This document shows positions 54,880 through 64,000 of a stretch of DNA of 64,000 nt, in pieces. The position numbers and the translations under genes are program-made. The stretch covers positions 1-64,000 of the forward strand of contig NZ_FOMG01000014.1 in the NCBI RefSeq assembly GCF_900112485.1, read 5' to 3'. This stretch comes from Clostridium uliginosum. Its GTDB lineage: Bacteria; Bacillota; Clostridia; Clostridiales; Clostridiaceae. The notes under the pieces were generated by a model that was given only the letters and a program-made list of their open reading frames with translations, had not been told where the DNA came from and did no database searches. Every line of letters starts with the position of its first letter. Position 1 is the first letter of the stretch.

Positions 54880-55419
54880 ATGAACCTAAAGGATAGTAAA
54901 ACTGAAAAAAATTTATATAAGACATTTGCAGGTGAATCTAGAGCAAGAAATACTTATGGACTATATGGAGAAAAAGCTAGATTAGAAGGCTTTAGACGGG
55001 TTGGACAAATATTTGATGAAACAGCTGGAAATGAATATGCTCATGCGAGGGAAGTATTTAAGAGATATTTAAACAAGGTTAAAACTACAGAGGAAAATTT
55101 AATAAATGCAGCTTTAGGAGAAGCAAATGAAAGCAATAATCTTTATAAGGAATTTGAAAAAGTAGCAAGAGAAGAAGGTTTTGTAGAAATTGCAGATTTT
55201 TATAAAGAACTTCAAGAAGTAGAAGGTAATCATAAAAAAAGATTTTTAGAATTAGCAGAAAAGATTAAAACAGGAACTATGTTTAAGTGTAAAGATGAAT
55301 GCTATTGGCAGTGTATGAATTGCGGATACATCCATGAGGGAATGGAAGCACCAATGTCATGTCCACTATGCAAATATCCAAGGTCATATTTTAAACAAAT
55401 ATACAATGAGGAACAGTAG
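54880..55419 (+). CDS. rbr: Rubrerythrin
   Basis: Non-haem diiron peroxidase that protects anaerobes from hydrogen peroxide. 179 aa. The ferritin-like four-helix domain carries Glu ligands in FAGESRARNTY (near 16), ETAGNEYAHA (near 47) and EVEGNHKKRF (near 116). The C-terminal rubredoxin-like domain has CMNCG and CPLCKYP for one iron. Start ATG follows GGAGAGG. It is followed within 20 bp by a small gene. Confidence 0.95.
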   Translation: MNLKDSKTEKNLYKTFAGESRARNTYGLYGEKARLEGFRRVGQIFDETAGNEYAHAREVFKRYLNKVKTTEENLINAALGEANESNNLYKEFEKVAREEGFVEIADFYKELQEVEGNHKKRFLELAEKIKTGTMFKCKDECYWQCMNCGYIHEGMEAPMSCPLCKYPRSYFKQIYNEEQ

Positions 55420-55436
55420 AATAGGAGGAATAATAT

Positions 55437-55661
55437 ATGTTTTATAAATTTCCAAGTGATTTTCTAGTTCCTGTTCTTTGTGTTGATGATTTTAAAAATG
55501 ATGTTGATAAACCTAATGATGTAAGAAATAGAAAATGTGTAATAACAGAAGAACGTGATATGTTGTTAAGTCCACTTGAAGAGGGAGTAGAATATATTAC
55601 AATGAAAAATTTGTGGAATGAATTAGATGAGGAGTATGCAAATAACGAAACTGAAAGGTAG
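55437..55661 (+). CDS. Small hypothetical protein, 74 aa
   Basis: An acidic 74-residue protein with no recognised domain. Start ATG has AGGAGG at 8 nt, 17 bp after rubrerythrin, so the two are probably co-transcribed. It is rich in Asp/Glu towards the C-terminus. A degenerate family A relative follows. Confidence 0.6.
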   Translation: MFYKFPSDFLVPVLCVDDFKNDVDKPNDVRNRKCVITEERDMLLSPLEEGVEYITMKNLWNELDEEYANNETER

Positions 55662-55735
55662 ATAAGGTATATGACGCAAAATATACGTTGTATCTTTGAA
55701 TTGTTATTTATTTGAATATGCCTAACATTAAAAAG

Positions 55736-55790
55736 AGGCTGTTGCAAAATGATTTTTCAAATCATTATAGGCAACAGCCTATTTTATATG
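55736..55790 (+). terminator. Intrinsic terminator after rubrerythrin unit
   Basis: AGGCTGTTGC pairs with GCAACAGCCT, with an inner AATGATT/AATCATT pairing, followed by ATTTTAT. It lies 75 bp past the small gene. Confidence 0.75.
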
Positions 55791-55906
55791 CATACTGGCT
55801 TGTTATTTTTAAAAATATGCTTTAAATAGACATACAATTGAACATAAAAATTGAAATTTAATAATATATTAGTTATTGAATAATAAATTTATAGGGATTT
55901 AAGATT

Positions 55907-56251
55907 ATGAAATATAAGAATTTAATAAAAGATCAATGCGAAGATATAAGTAATTTAAGTCAAATACTTAAAACTTATGTAGATTCATATAGACTTTTAA
56001 TTGGAGGAGCGGCAGAATTAAATAATATTAATGTTGCAAAAAAAAGTGAAATTAGAAAAGCTATAGATAGAGTGGATGAGATGGGAGAGTTAATTGATGA
56101 ATTGATAGTAGCTTTAGATAAATGTGAGGGTGGATATTTAAAATATTGTAAAATTAAAAATGAATATATTACGATAAATTCAGAAAAAGACATAATACTC
56201 ACAGAGATAGATAATGCATTAAATTTTCAAAGTTCTGAAAGAGATGAGTAA
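55907..56251 (+). CDS. Hypothetical helical protein, 114 aa
   Basis: A soluble, mostly helical 114-residue protein with heptad-like spacing (residues 10-75). No family recognised. The ATG has only a weak ribosome binding site (TAGGGA). It is a single gene between two terminators, and codon use resembles its neighbours. Confidence 0.55.
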   Translation: MKYKNLIKDQCEDISNLSQILKTYVDSYRLLIGGAAELNNINVAKKSEIRKAIDRVDEMGELIDELIVALDKCEGGYLKYCKIKNEYITINSEKDIILTEIDNALNFQSSERDE

Positions 56252-56265
56252 AGTATTATTTAATC

Positions 56266-56302
56266 AAAAAAGGACTGACTAAAAACAGCCAGTCCTAATT
56301 TA
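56266..56302. terminator. Bidirectional terminator between convergent genes
   Basis: AGGACTG pairs with CAGTCCT around a short A-rich loop, with A-tract and T-rich flanks. It serves both the 114-aa gene and pssA. Confidence 0.7.
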
Positions 56303-56308
56303 TTTTCT

Positions 56309-56830
56309 TTAAAATTTCTTTAATTTAAAGTCGCTTACCATTAAGTATGAAAATGCTATCATTAGAATAATTGCAATATAAATTGATGCCCGTGCTTGTA
56401 AGTTAAGTAAAGCAAAAAATGCCATAAAACATCCAGCAATAGTAATAGGAACACCAGTAAATACACCATCAAAATCTGATGAATTATATCTTGCTAATCT
56501 AAAGGCTCCGCAAATTGGGAATAGCAATAATAAAGCTAAGCCTAATAATCCATTTGGCCCTAATTTTGTAAATTCAAATAAAATATATATTAGTATAGAC
56601 GGAGCTACGCCAAAAGAAACTAAATCAGCTAAGGAATCCAATTCTTTTCCTAATTCACTAGAAACATTTAGAAACCGTGCAACTCTTCCATCATATCTAT
56701 CTACTAAACCTGCGATTAGTATATAAAGACCTGCCCAAATATAATTATGATTCATAACGGATAATATTGAAACAACGCCACAAGACAGGTTTATAAAGGT
56801 AAATATGTTAGGAATACAACTTTTCCTCAT
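56309..56830 (-). CDS. pssA: CDP-diacylglycerol-serine O-phosphatidyltransferase
   Basis: Makes phosphatidylserine in the membrane. 173 aa with about six hydrophobic helices. It carries the CDP-alcohol phosphatidyltransferase motif: DRYDGRVAR (near 43), then GKELDSLADLVSFG. It is short, as in Gram-positive PssA. The start follows AGGAGTG. No psd is adjacent. Confidence 0.92.
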   Translation of the reverse strand: MRKSCIPNIFTFINLSCGVVSILSVMNHNYIWAGLYILIAGLVDRYDGRVARFLNVSSELGKELDSLADLVSFGVAPSILIYILFEFTKLGPNGLLGLALLLLFPICGAFRLARYNSSDFDGVFTGVPITIAGCFMAFFALLNLQARASIYIAIILMIAFSYLMVSDFKLKKF

Positions 56831-57048
56831 AAAATCACTCCTAAAATTATAAAAAATTATTTACGAAGACTTATTATACCATATATTGATCTAAAATATA
56901 AGGTTTAATTGAATTAATGTTATTCATAAGTTAGAAAAACTGCTAATTTCATACCAAATAATTACATAAATTGTAATGTATTATCGACATTAAAAGTTGA
57001 AAATGATATAATCAGCTGTATAACAAATTTGGTTGGAGGTAAATTATA

Positions 57049-57930
57049 TTGATTAAAAAAGTTAGATTCATATACAACCCATACTCAGGCGAAAATATTA
57101 TAATAAATGAGTTAGATAATGTTATAAGATTGCATGAAGAAGCAGGATTGCAAATTATTCCATATAGAATTCAAAAGGGAAAAGCATTATCAGAAGCATT
57201 AGATGGAATTGATACTACTTATGAATACATTTTAATTGCTGGTGGAGATGGAACTGTTGATTCAGTTGTGAATGCTATGAAAAAAAGAAATATAGATTTA
57301 CCAATAGGAATACTACCAGTTGGAACAGCAAATGATTTTGCAAAGTTTATCGGGGTTACAAATGATATTGTAGAAGGATGCAATAAAATACTAAATTCAA
57401 AACCAACACCTGTTGATCTTGGACAAATAAATGATAAGTATTTTATAAATGTAGCAAGTACAGGCCTTTTTACAGATGTATCTCAAAAGACAGATGTAAA
57501 TTTAAAAAATACTATAGGGAAGTTAGCTTATTATTTAAAAGGATTAGAAGAGCTACCAAACTTTAGAAAATTAAAAGTTAATATAGAATCAAAAGAATGC
57601 AAATATGATGGACAAATGTATTTATTATTAGTATTTAATGGTCAAACAGCAGGGAATTTTAAGTTAGCTACACAAGCTAATTTATATGATGGAAAGCTTG
57701 ATGTGATAATGTTTAAAGCTATTCAGATTATTGAATTATTACCATTATTTATTAAGGTCTTAAAAGGTGAACACTTGGATTCTGATAAAGTAGTTTATTT
57801 TAAAACAGATGATTTATATATTCAATCTTCAGAAGATATAGTTACAGATATTGATGGAGAAAGAGGACCAGAATTTCCTTTAAGAATTAAATGTATAAAA
57901 GGCGGAATTAAAGTTTTAGGAATAAAATAA
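57049..57930 (+). CDS. YegS/DgkB-type lipid kinase
   Basis: A 293-aa soluble kinase of the diacylglycerol-kinase family. The nucleotide motif is AGGDGTVDSVVNAM (near 65), and LPIGILPVGTANDFAKF (near 84) is typical. The C-terminal beta domain has DGKLDVIMFK. It may phosphorylate diacylglycerol or a related lipid. The start is TTG 57049 after GGAGG. Confidence 0.9.
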   Translation: MIKKVRFIYNPYSGENIIINELDNVIRLHEEAGLQIIPYRIQKGKALSEALDGIDTTYEYILIAGGDGTVDSVVNAMKKRNIDLPIGILPVGTANDFAKFIGVTNDIVEGCNKILNSKPTPVDLGQINDKYFINVASTGLFTDVSQKTDVNLKNTIGKLAYYLKGLEELPNFRKLKVNIESKECKYDGQMYLLLVFNGQTAGNFKLATQANLYDGKLDVIMFKAIQIIELLPLFIKVLKGEHLDSDKVVYFKTDDLYIQSSEDIVTDIDGERGPEFPLRIKCIKGGIKVLGIK

Positions 57931-57982
57931 AAAAAAGATAATATATATTAAGTAACATAAATTTAAGCTAGGAGTGTAATTT

Positions 57983-58636
57983 TTGAATTTTGCATATTAT
58001 TTAATTTTGTTATTTATAATCTGTTTATCATTTTTAATACTTAAAAAAAACTTAGAAGTTTCACCAAAGAAAATAAAAATATATACTACAATAGTAATAC
58101 TATTGTTTATATTAAGGCATGTAGGTTTGTTTTTACTATGTATACTTAGGAATAGTAATTTTATATATTCTTTAAAACCAATAATATTCTTAAATAATTT
58201 AACAATTCCACTTATGGTTTTAGCTATAACATATGTGTATTTAAGATCTGAACAGTTAAAATTTAATTGGAACTATATAATTGCCATTGTCCTAAGTGCT
58301 ATTTATATTGCAATATTATATATATCAAAGGTAACACTTGATGTTAATAATTTATATGGATTTATAATAAAAATTAATCAAGAAATATTATTATATTTAT
58401 TTACATTAATAATATTAGGAGTATTTCTTATTATTAACGTAATATTGTTAGATGAAAAATTTGTAAATAAAAATGGTATAAGATTAATGATTTTAGCAAT
58501 TGTAGTTGTTATGTTAGAAAGTGTTATGATTTTAGGTGGATCAAGATGTTTCCCTTATCCAGTAATAGGTGATTTAATATTTATTATTATCATGAATTCC
58601 GTTTTAGATAGCTTTAAAAAGGCAAAAAATCTTTAG
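57983..58636 (+). CDS. Multi-pass membrane protein of unknown function
   Basis: 217 aa with about seven hydrophobic helices and short loops. I recognise no domain. It resembles the membrane part of some sensor proteins but has no attached signalling domain. It starts at TTG 57983 after TAGGAGTG and is 52 bp after the lipid kinase, likely in the same transcript, ending at a 23-bp-stem terminator. Confidence 0.6.
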   Translation: MNFAYYLILLFIICLSFLILKKNLEVSPKKIKIYTTIVILLFILRHVGLFLLCILRNSNFIYSLKPIIFLNNLTIPLMVLAITYVYLRSEQLKFNWNYIIAIVLSAIYIAILYISKVTLDVNNLYGFIIKINQEILLYLFTLIILGVFLIINVILLDEKFVNKNGIRLMILAIVVVMLESVMILGGSRCFPYPVIGDLIFIIIMNSVLDSFKKAKNL

Positions 58637-58700
58637 AATGATGGAGTAAGATTTTTACATTATTGTACTAAGGGATAAGATATTATTCACATAAAAATAT

Positions 58701-58766
58701 AAACTTACTACAATTTTAATTTCTTTCATGTGCCTTAATGAAATTAAAATTGTGGTAAGTTTTTTA
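58701..58766 (+). terminator. Long-stem terminator with a family A end in the loop
   Basis: AAACTTACTACAATTTTAAT and the next 3 nt pair with the complement at 58740-58762, followed by TTTTTTAT. The loop is TTTCATGTGCCTTAAT, the terminal sequence of the family A repeat. Confidence 0.8.
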
Positions 58767-58792
58767 TATGCTTAAAGTATATTCAAAAAAAT

Positions 58793-59065
58793 GGGGATGT
58801 CTCATAATACAAATCATCTACTGATATGATGTATATTCAAAAAAAATAGAAATAACATTTATGTAAGAAGCATTGAAAAATAAGCTTATAGTTTCTTCAT
58901 TTGAAGTTGTTCCATAAATGATAGTCCTAATGCATATTAGGAGCAATCTTTTATGGGTACAACTTTAAATGTTAGAAAATATTAGCTTATTTTTCTAGTC
59001 TTCTTTAATAAATGTTATTTCTATTTCTTTGTTATTACTTCACTTGGTAATTCTGAGACAGCCCC
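58793..59065. repeat. Family C fold-back element (273 bp)
   Basis: GGGGATGTCTCA and TGAGACAGCCCC are inverted ends (11 of 12 match). AAATAGAAATAACATTTAT pairs with ATAAATGTTATTTCTATTT. AAAATAAGCT pairs with AGCTTATTTT. The core pairs GAAGTTGTTCCATAAA with TTTATGGGTACAACTTT. It would form one long hairpin. It ends 23 bp before the ygiQ stop codon on the other strand. Confidence 0.75.
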
Positions 59066-59087
59066 ATTTTCTTTTATATTGCTAAAG

Positions 59088-61139
59088 CTAACTCTCTCTT
59101 CTTTTATTATTGCTTTTATTTTTATGAAAAGAAGTTTTAAAACTTTGTTTATTTTTATTTGTACTTTTACATGCGTTATTGCTTGTATTATTTTCAGTAC
59201 TCTTATTTGGACCATTCTTGGAAGTATGATTTTCATTTTTATTTAATTCTCTATTTAAATTATTATTAGCATTTTTACTTGAATTATTATTAAATGGTTT
59301 ATTATTTGACTTATGTTTACCTTGATAACCAATTTTACCTGGTGCATTACCAATTAAACAATCTTTTCCATTACCTATTAAATCTTCTCTATGTGCTTTA
59401 ATTAATGCTTTTTTAACTGTTTGATAGTTTTTTGGAACAGCAAATTGTATTAATGCTCTTTGCATGTTTTTTTCTTCTTGAGTTTTTGGAATATACACTT
59501 CTTCATCAGTAATTGGATTAAATCCAGTATAATACATAGTTGTTGACAAACTTCCTGGAGTTGGGTAAAAATCTTGTACTTGTTCTGGAGTATATCCCAT
59601 CTCTTTTACATATTCAGCAAGTTCTATTGCTGCATTTAAATCTGAACCTGGATGAGAAGACATTAAATAGGGAACTAAAAATTGATTTTTATTTACTTGC
59701 TTGTTTAGTTTAAAATACTTATCAACAAACCTATCATAAACTTCTCTTGTTGGTTTGCCCATTTGATTTAATACTCTTGGAACAACATGTTCTGGGGCAA
59801 CTTTTAATTGACCACTTATATGATGTTCACATAGTTCTTTAAAGAAAGAATCATTTTTATCGTGTATTAAATAATCATATCTAATACCAGAACGAATAAA
59901 TACTTTTTTTATTCCATCAATATTTCTAACTTTTTTTAAAAGTGAAAGATATTCAGTATGATCGATTATTAAATTCTTACAAGGAGCTGGGAACATACAT
60001 TGTTTAGTCTTGCAAGTACCATGTACTTCTTGTTTTTTGCAGGCTTTGTGCCTAAAGTCAGCAGTAGGACCTCCAATGTCATGTATATAACCTTTAAAGT
60101 CAGGTAAAGTTGTTAATAACTTTGCTTCATCGATTATTGATTGTTGTCCTCTATTTTGAATAACTCTTCCTTGATGGAAAGTTAATGCACAGAAAGAACA
60201 TGAACCAAAGCATCCTCTATGACTAGTTATTGAAAATTTAACTTCTTGTATTGCAGGAATACCACCTTTTGATTCATATATTGGATGGTAAGTTCTTGTA
60301 TAAGGTAAATCATATGTAAGATCCATTTCTTCTTCAGTTAAGTTTTCTTGAGGCGGATTTTGCACTAAATATCTATCGCCATATTTTTGAACAATAGTTT
60401 TACCTTGTATAGAATCTTGTTCATAATATTCTAATTTATAAGCTTCTCCATAAGCTTTTGTATCAGTAGATACTTCTTCAAATGAAGGAACTGTAATTGA
60501 GTCTTTAATAGAAGATATATCTTTAGTTAAATAACAAGTTCCACGTACAGTTGTAATATTTTTTATACTTGCTCCATATCTTAATAATTCAGCAATTTGA
60601 ACTACAGTTTTTTCGCCCATACCATACATTAATAGGTCAGCTTTAGAATCTAAAAGAATACTTCTTCTAACCTTATTATCCCAATAATCATAATGTGCAA
60701 ATCTTCTTAAACTTGCTTCTATCCCACCAATTGCAATAGGGACATCCTTAAAAGCTTCTCTAATTCTATTACAGTAAACTATAACAGCTCTATCAGGTCT
60801 ATGGCCAGCTTCGCCACCAGGTGAATAAAGGTCCTCACGTCGTGTTTTTTTTGCAGCAGTATAGTGATTAACCATTGAATCGATATTACCTGAGTTTACA
60901 AGAAAACCATATTTAGGACGTCCTAGCTTCTTAAAATCTTCAGAATCTTTCCATTTGGGTTGAGCTATAATGCCTACAGTAAATCCTTGAGATTCAAGTG
61001 TTCTGCCTATAATAGCAGTACCAAATGATGGATGATCCACATAAGCATCACCACTGACAATAATAAAGTCTAATTGATCAATGTTTCTTTTTGCTAAGTC
61101 TTCTTTACTAATAGGTAAAAATTCTTTACAAAGTTTCAT
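59088..61139 (-). CDS. YgiQ-family radical SAM protein
   Basis: 683 aa. N-terminal YgiQ domain ([26 protein letters not shown]) and a radical-SAM core with [15 protein letters not shown] (near 315). YgiQ proteins are conserved but their reaction is unknown. The last about 80 residues (59088-59340) are an Asn/Lys/Ser-rich disordered tail, possibly a recent low-complexity expansion. The ATG has no strong ribosome binding site visible (AATTGGAG at 12 nt). Confidence 0.9.
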   Translation of the reverse strand: MKLCKEFLPISKEDLAKRNIDQLDFIIVSGDAYVDHPSFGTAIIGRTLESQGFTVGIIAQPKWKDSEDFKKLGRPKYGFLVNSGNIDSMVNHYTAAKKTRREDLYSPGGEAGHRPDRAVIVYCNRIREAFKDVPIAIGGIEASLRRFAHYDYWDNKVRRSILLDSKADLLMYGMGEKTVVQIAELLRYGASIKNITTVRGTCYLTKDISSIKDSITVPSFEEVSTDTKAYGEAYKLEYYEQDSIQGKTIVQKYGDRYLVQNPPQENLTEEEMDLTYDLPYTRTYHPIYESKGGIPAIQEVKFSITSHRGCFGSCSFCALTFHQGRVIQNRGQQSIIDEAKLLTTLPDFKGYIHDIGGPTADFRHKACKKQEVHGTCKTKQCMFPAPCKNLIIDHTEYLSLLKKVRNIDGIKKVFIRSGIRYDYLIHDKNDSFFKELCEHHISGQLKVAPEHVVPRVLNQMGKPTREVYDRFVDKYFKLNKQVNKNQFLVPYLMSSHPGSDLNAAIELAEYVKEMGYTPEQVQDFYPTPGSLSTTMYYTGFNPITDEEVYIPKTQEEKNMQRALIQFAVPKNYQTVKKALIKAHREDLIGNGKDCLIGNAPGKIGYQGKHKSNNKPFNNNSSKNANNNLNRELNKNENHTSKNGPNKSTENNTSNNACKSTNKNKQSFKTSFHKNKSNNKRRES

Positions 61140-61731
61140 ATATTAATTAACTCCAATTCATAAATTTCTATTTAATGATTTAAAAGGAAATAATAATCCT
61201 AAACTAGTTTATTATATTCCTTTAAATGCTGTAACTATCTAATGTATTTTATATTAACATAACGATAATTACTTTACAAATAGCAATGATTTTACAAGAT
61301 TTTGTATAACTTCTAACAGTGTAATTTTTTAAATATGGTGTTAAATTATTCCATTATTATACAAAAAGATTTACTAGTTATTTATTTGGAGATGACTAGT
61401 ATTAAGATAGTACAAAAAAATGGTATGATTTAAAGTATTTTTAATTAGAAAATAAAGTTAATAAGCTGATGAATAATATAAAAAACAAAAATTTGTTGCC
61501 TTTTTATGGATATGTAATATAATAATTAGTAGAAATAAGTAGATTAAGAATTATTAATATTAAAAATAAACTAGATGTTTTATAGAAATTGTATTATAGG
61601 GTGGTGTAAAAGATGGAGGCTGGACCTCAGAGTATTAAAGAACATAGGTTAAAATTTAATATCTTAAGGGAGAAGTCTCATCTTTTTTAGATAAGTAAGA
61701 CTTCTTTCTGAGCAATAAAGAGGAGGCTTAC
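61140..61731 (+). promoter_or_regulatory. Intergenic region with a structured leader of the MgtE-N/CBS gene
   Basis: No gene is seen in 61140-61731. A possible promoter is TTGCCT (61496) with TATAAT (61518). Downstream, AGAAGTCT (61671-61678) pairs with AGACTTCT (61698-61705), with an inner ATCT/AGAT pair. GGAGGCT occurs both at 61615 and in the ribosome binding site (GAGGAGGCT). A metal-responsive or attenuator leader is possible, but no known riboswitch consensus was recognised. Confidence 0.4.
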
Positions 61732-62982
61732 ATGAAGAAATTAGCTGTATTTTTATATACAAGTGCTTTATCAAGGAAGGTTTATGATGAATTTGGTGAT
61801 ATACTTGGTGAATTAAGAGATGTTTATGTAACTACTGAAGAAGGATATCCAAGAGTAATCGGATATAAGATTAGAAAAGATGGCGTTACATTTCATTATG
61901 AATTTAGAAATATAGAATTTTTTGAAGATGGAGGAATTGTTAAGATTGAAACTAGAGGAAGTAAGGAAATACTTCCTATGACTTATACTTATCTTCTGTC
62001 AGAAAATTTATTAGATAAGAAAATAGTAGATATAAATGGTAAACAAGTTGTAAGGGTTAACGATTTAAGAATAGCAGAAATTGCAGGAGAATATAGAGTA
62101 GTTGCTGTTGAGACAGGACCACTTGCTAGATATAGAAGATTTAAAATTGCAGGAATAGTTAAGTTTATATATCAAATTTTAAGAAAAGATTATGAAGATA
62201 AAGTTTTAATGTGGGAAGATGTTGAATCACTAGAAATGGTTGATAACAATCTTAAGTTAGTACTTCCATATCAAAAATTATCAACATTACATCCAGCTGA
62301 TCTTGCAGATATATTAGAAGAGTTAGATGCAAGATCAAGAAAACAAATTTTTGAATCTTTAGATGAAGATTTAGCAGCTGACACATTAGAAGAAATAGAT
62401 GCAGAATATAAAGGAAGTATTATTAAGGATTTATCAGATAGTAGAGCGGCTGAGGTTTTAGAAAATATGCCAAGTGATGAAATTGCAGATCTTCTAGATG
62501 ATTTAGATGAAGAAGAAAGAGAAAAAATACTAATCAATTTGGAAAAGGAAGATGCTGAAGAAGTTAAGGAACTACTACAATATGAAGATGAAATTGTAGG
62601 AAGCATAATGAGCAAAGAATTTATATCTGTTAATCTGGATATTACTGTTGGTGATGCTATTGAGATATTAAAAGAAATGCAGCCAGACGAGGAAGTTATG
62701 TATTATATATATATAACAAATGAAGAAGATAGGATTGAAGGTATGATTGCATTAAGAGATTTAATAATAAATGATTGTGATAAGAAAATAAAAGATATTA
62801 TGGATGAAACAGTATCTCATGTTAGACATGATGATGAAATTAATTATGCAATTGAGGTGGCAGCTAAGTATGATTTAATATCTGTTCCTGTAATAGATGA
62901 AGAAGAAAAATTAGTTGGAATAGTAATTATTCATGATTTAGTAGATGAATTTTTATATCCTCTTTGGAAAAAGAAAAACTAA
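61732..62982 (+). CDS. Soluble MgtE-N/CBS domain protein
   Basis: 416 aa with no membrane helices. Residues 1-160 look like two PRC-barrel-like units (LSRKVYDEFGDILGELRDVYV). Residues about 185-290 are an MgtE N-terminal domain (LSTLHPADLADILEELD repeats). Residues about 295-412 are a CBS pair. This is the cytosolic part of MgtE without its channel. It may sense magnesium or another ligand and control a separate transporter. The ATG follows AGAGGAGG. Confidence 0.85.
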   Translation: MKKLAVFLYTSALSRKVYDEFGDILGELRDVYVTTEEGYPRVIGYKIRKDGVTFHYEFRNIEFFEDGGIVKIETRGSKEILPMTYTYLLSENLLDKKIVDINGKQVVRVNDLRIAEIAGEYRVVAVETGPLARYRRFKIAGIVKFIYQILRKDYEDKVLMWEDVESLEMVDNNLKLVLPYQKLSTLHPADLADILEELDARSRKQIFESLDEDLAADTLEEIDAEYKGSIIKDLSDSRAAEVLENMPSDEIADLLDDLDEEEREKILINLEKEDAEEVKELLQYEDEIVGSIMSKEFISVNLDITVGDAIEILKEMQPDEEVMYYIYITNEEDRIEGMIALRDLIINDCDKKIKDIMDETVSHVRHDDEINYAIEVAAKYDLISVPVIDEEEKLVGIVIIHDLVDEFLYPLWKKKN

Positions 62983-63094
62983 ATAATGTTTTAATTTTTT
63001 GACTTGCTATTTTCTTTAATATGCCTTAATTTTAAAAAATATTGTTGACTTTTTTTAAAAATAACATATAATAAAGATATAAAGCTTATCGAAT

Positions 63095-63394
63095 TACTCA
63101 GAATTAAAGACAGTGAAAAAGGAAAGTAACATAAAGAAAGATTACAGAGAGAAAAATATGCTGAGATTTTTTCATCAAGAATTTATGTGAAGTGCCCTTT
63201 GGAGTTGAAATCTGAACTGTACATTTTATACAAATGCTATTATAGTAAGATTCTCCGGGTTCACCCGTTATAGTGATATGGCATCTTAAGTGTCAAAAAT
63301 GAGTGGAATTAAATTATTTTAATTTAATTCAATTAGAGTGGAACCACGAATATTACTTCGTCTCTATAGTTATTATAGTAGATGGAGTTTTTTT
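63095..63394 (+). promoter_or_regulatory. T-box riboswitch controlling cysK (tRNA-Cys)
   Basis: It contains a stem I with AAAGTAAC, a candidate specifier TGC (63193-63195) for Cys, the T-box bulge GAGTGGAACCACG (63336-63348) and a terminator ending in T7 at 63388. It senses uncharged tRNA-Cys and should switch on cysteine synthase. Confidence 0.9.
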
Positions 63395-63402
63395 GTTATA
63401 TA

Positions 63403-63439
63403 AGGCACATCTTTGGTATATTATTTTCTTTAATGTGCC
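63403..63439. repeat. Minimal family A repeat in the cysK leader (37 bp)
   Basis: GGCACATCTTTGGTATATTA followed by TTTTCTTTAATGTGCC is the ends of the family A element with almost no interior. It lies between the T-box terminator and the cysK ribosome binding site. Confidence 0.65.
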
Positions 63440-63524
63440 TAACTAATAATTAGTATACTAAGATAAGGTTAAAATATATGATTTCAAAATATCAAATAGA
63501 AAAATATTAAGGAGGACTAGAATA

Positions 63525-64000
63525 ATGATTTATAATGGAGTATTAGAATTAATAGGAAAAACACCAGTTTTAAAGATAAACAACTTGGTTAAAGGTGAAA
63601 ATATAGCAGATGTTTATGTTAAATTAGAGAAATTTAATCCTGGTGGAAGTGTTAAAGATAGAGCAGCACTTGGAATGATTGAAAAAGCAGAAAAAGAAGG
63701 TTTATTAAAACCAGGATCAACAATAGTTGAACCAACAAGTGGAAATACAGGAATAGGACTTGCATTCATAGGAAAGTTAAAGGGATATGATGTTACTATA
63801 GTTATGCCTGAAACAATGAGTAAAGAAAGAAGAGACTTAATTAAGGCTTATGGAGCAAAATTAGTATTAACTGATGGAAGTAAGGGAATGAAAGGTGCAA
63901 TAGAAAAAGCATTAGAAATTGGAAGTGGAGATGGATATTTTATACCTCAACAATTTGAAAATTTAGCTAATCCAGAAAAGCATTATGAAACAACAGCAGA
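63525..64000 (+). CDS. cysK: Cysteine synthase (5' part, runs off the window)
   Basis: The ATG at 63525 follows AAGGAGG and stays open for 158 codons to the window end. It encodes [17 protein letters not shown] and the PLP-lysine motif [11 protein letters not shown] (near 38-48). [12 protein letters not shown] and ETMSKERR are also present. It makes cysteine from O-acetylserine and sulfide, and is regulated by the cysteine T-box. Confidence 0.93.
   Translation, partial: MIYNGVLELIGKTPVLKINNLVKGENIADVYVKLEKFNPGGSVKDRAALGMIEKAEKEGLLKPGSTIVEPTSGNTGIGLAFIGKLKGYDVTIVMPETMSKERRDLIKAYGAKLVLTDGSKGMKGAIEKALEIGSGDGYFIPQQFENLANPEKHYETTA

Noticed and set aside
61597-61725. M-box (magnesium) riboswitch before the MgtE-like gene
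   Set aside because: The conserved core of the M-box is not present; only a hairpin and a weak repeat are seen.
62271-62615. Minus-strand Ser-rich frame inside the MgtE-N/CBS gene
   Set aside because: Its Ser richness is the complement of the Glu/Asp/Leu-rich MgtE repeats. It is a mirror frame.
1-64000. tRNA, rRNA genes, prophage or intact transposase
   Set aside because: No cloverleaf, rRNA-like stretch, phage module or complete transposase frame was recognised anywhere in the window.

Overview
The window looks like chromosome of a low-GC, anaerobic, spore-forming Firmicute, most likely Clostridium sensu stricto. The reasons are very A+T-rich DNA, strong AGGAGG ribosome binding sites, sporulation genes (spoVAC/D/E, spoVR, prkA-yhbH), rubrerythrin, two T-box leaders, several PTS systems and sigma-54 promoters. 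No rRNA, tRNA, CRISPR array, prophage or intact transposase was found. The species cannot be named from sequence alone.

Layout. 0-3.5 kb: ApbE flavin transferase followed by a membrane polyferredoxin with two C-terminal FMN-binding domains. 4.4-6.8 kb: TPP riboswitch with thiW-thiD-thiE. 7.1-8.7 kb (minus): bioB-bioY behind a BirA operator. 9.1-15.4 kb: TetR-HelD pair, a methyltransferase, and a MerR regulator divergent from a Bcr/CflA efflux pump with a MerR-type 19-bp-spacer promoter. 15.5-19.5 kb: T-box/gltX and glnS. 20.1-23.3 kb: DUF1657-DUF421-spoVAC-spoVAD-spoVAE-DUF1657, which resembles the mobile spoVA2 operon linked to spore heat resistance. 23.9-25.7 kb: recQ. 25.9-32.3 kb: PRD/EIIB/EIIA regulator, split transketolase and an ascorbate-family PTS. 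32.6-35.0 kb: lipoprotein, a possible insertion-sequence remnant, and a soluble PocR-type chemoreceptor.

35.5-44.5 kb is the most interesting region. Two near-consensus sigma-54 promoters flank a locus encoding a lactose/cellobiose-type PTS (IIB and IIC on one side, IIA on the other), an M20 dipeptidase, aspartase, a cytoplasmic glycosylasparaginase, CutC and a short LevR-like sigma-54 activator. I infer a pathway for scavenging glycosylated asparagine: PTS uptake with phosphorylation, removal of attached residues, cleavage to aspartate plus amino-sugar phosphate, then aspartate to fumarate and ammonia.

45-50 kb: LysR, SLC13-type carrier, an unknown membrane protein and an ApgM-like enzyme with Thr where I expect the catalytic Ser. 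This cassette lies between a decayed 89-bp copy of the prkA 5' end and prkA itself. 50-54.5 kb: prkA-yhbH-spoVR. 54.9-58.6 kb: rubrerythrin, small proteins, pssA, lipid kinase and a membrane protein. 59-61 kb: YgiQ radical SAM protein. 61.7-63 kb: soluble MgtE-N/CBS protein. The window ends in a cysteine T-box and the start of cysK.

Several families of short palindromic repeats occur in many intergenic gaps. They include full copies, internal-deletion derivatives and solo ends. Some sit in or beside terminators, and two lie between a T-box terminator and the start codon it controls.
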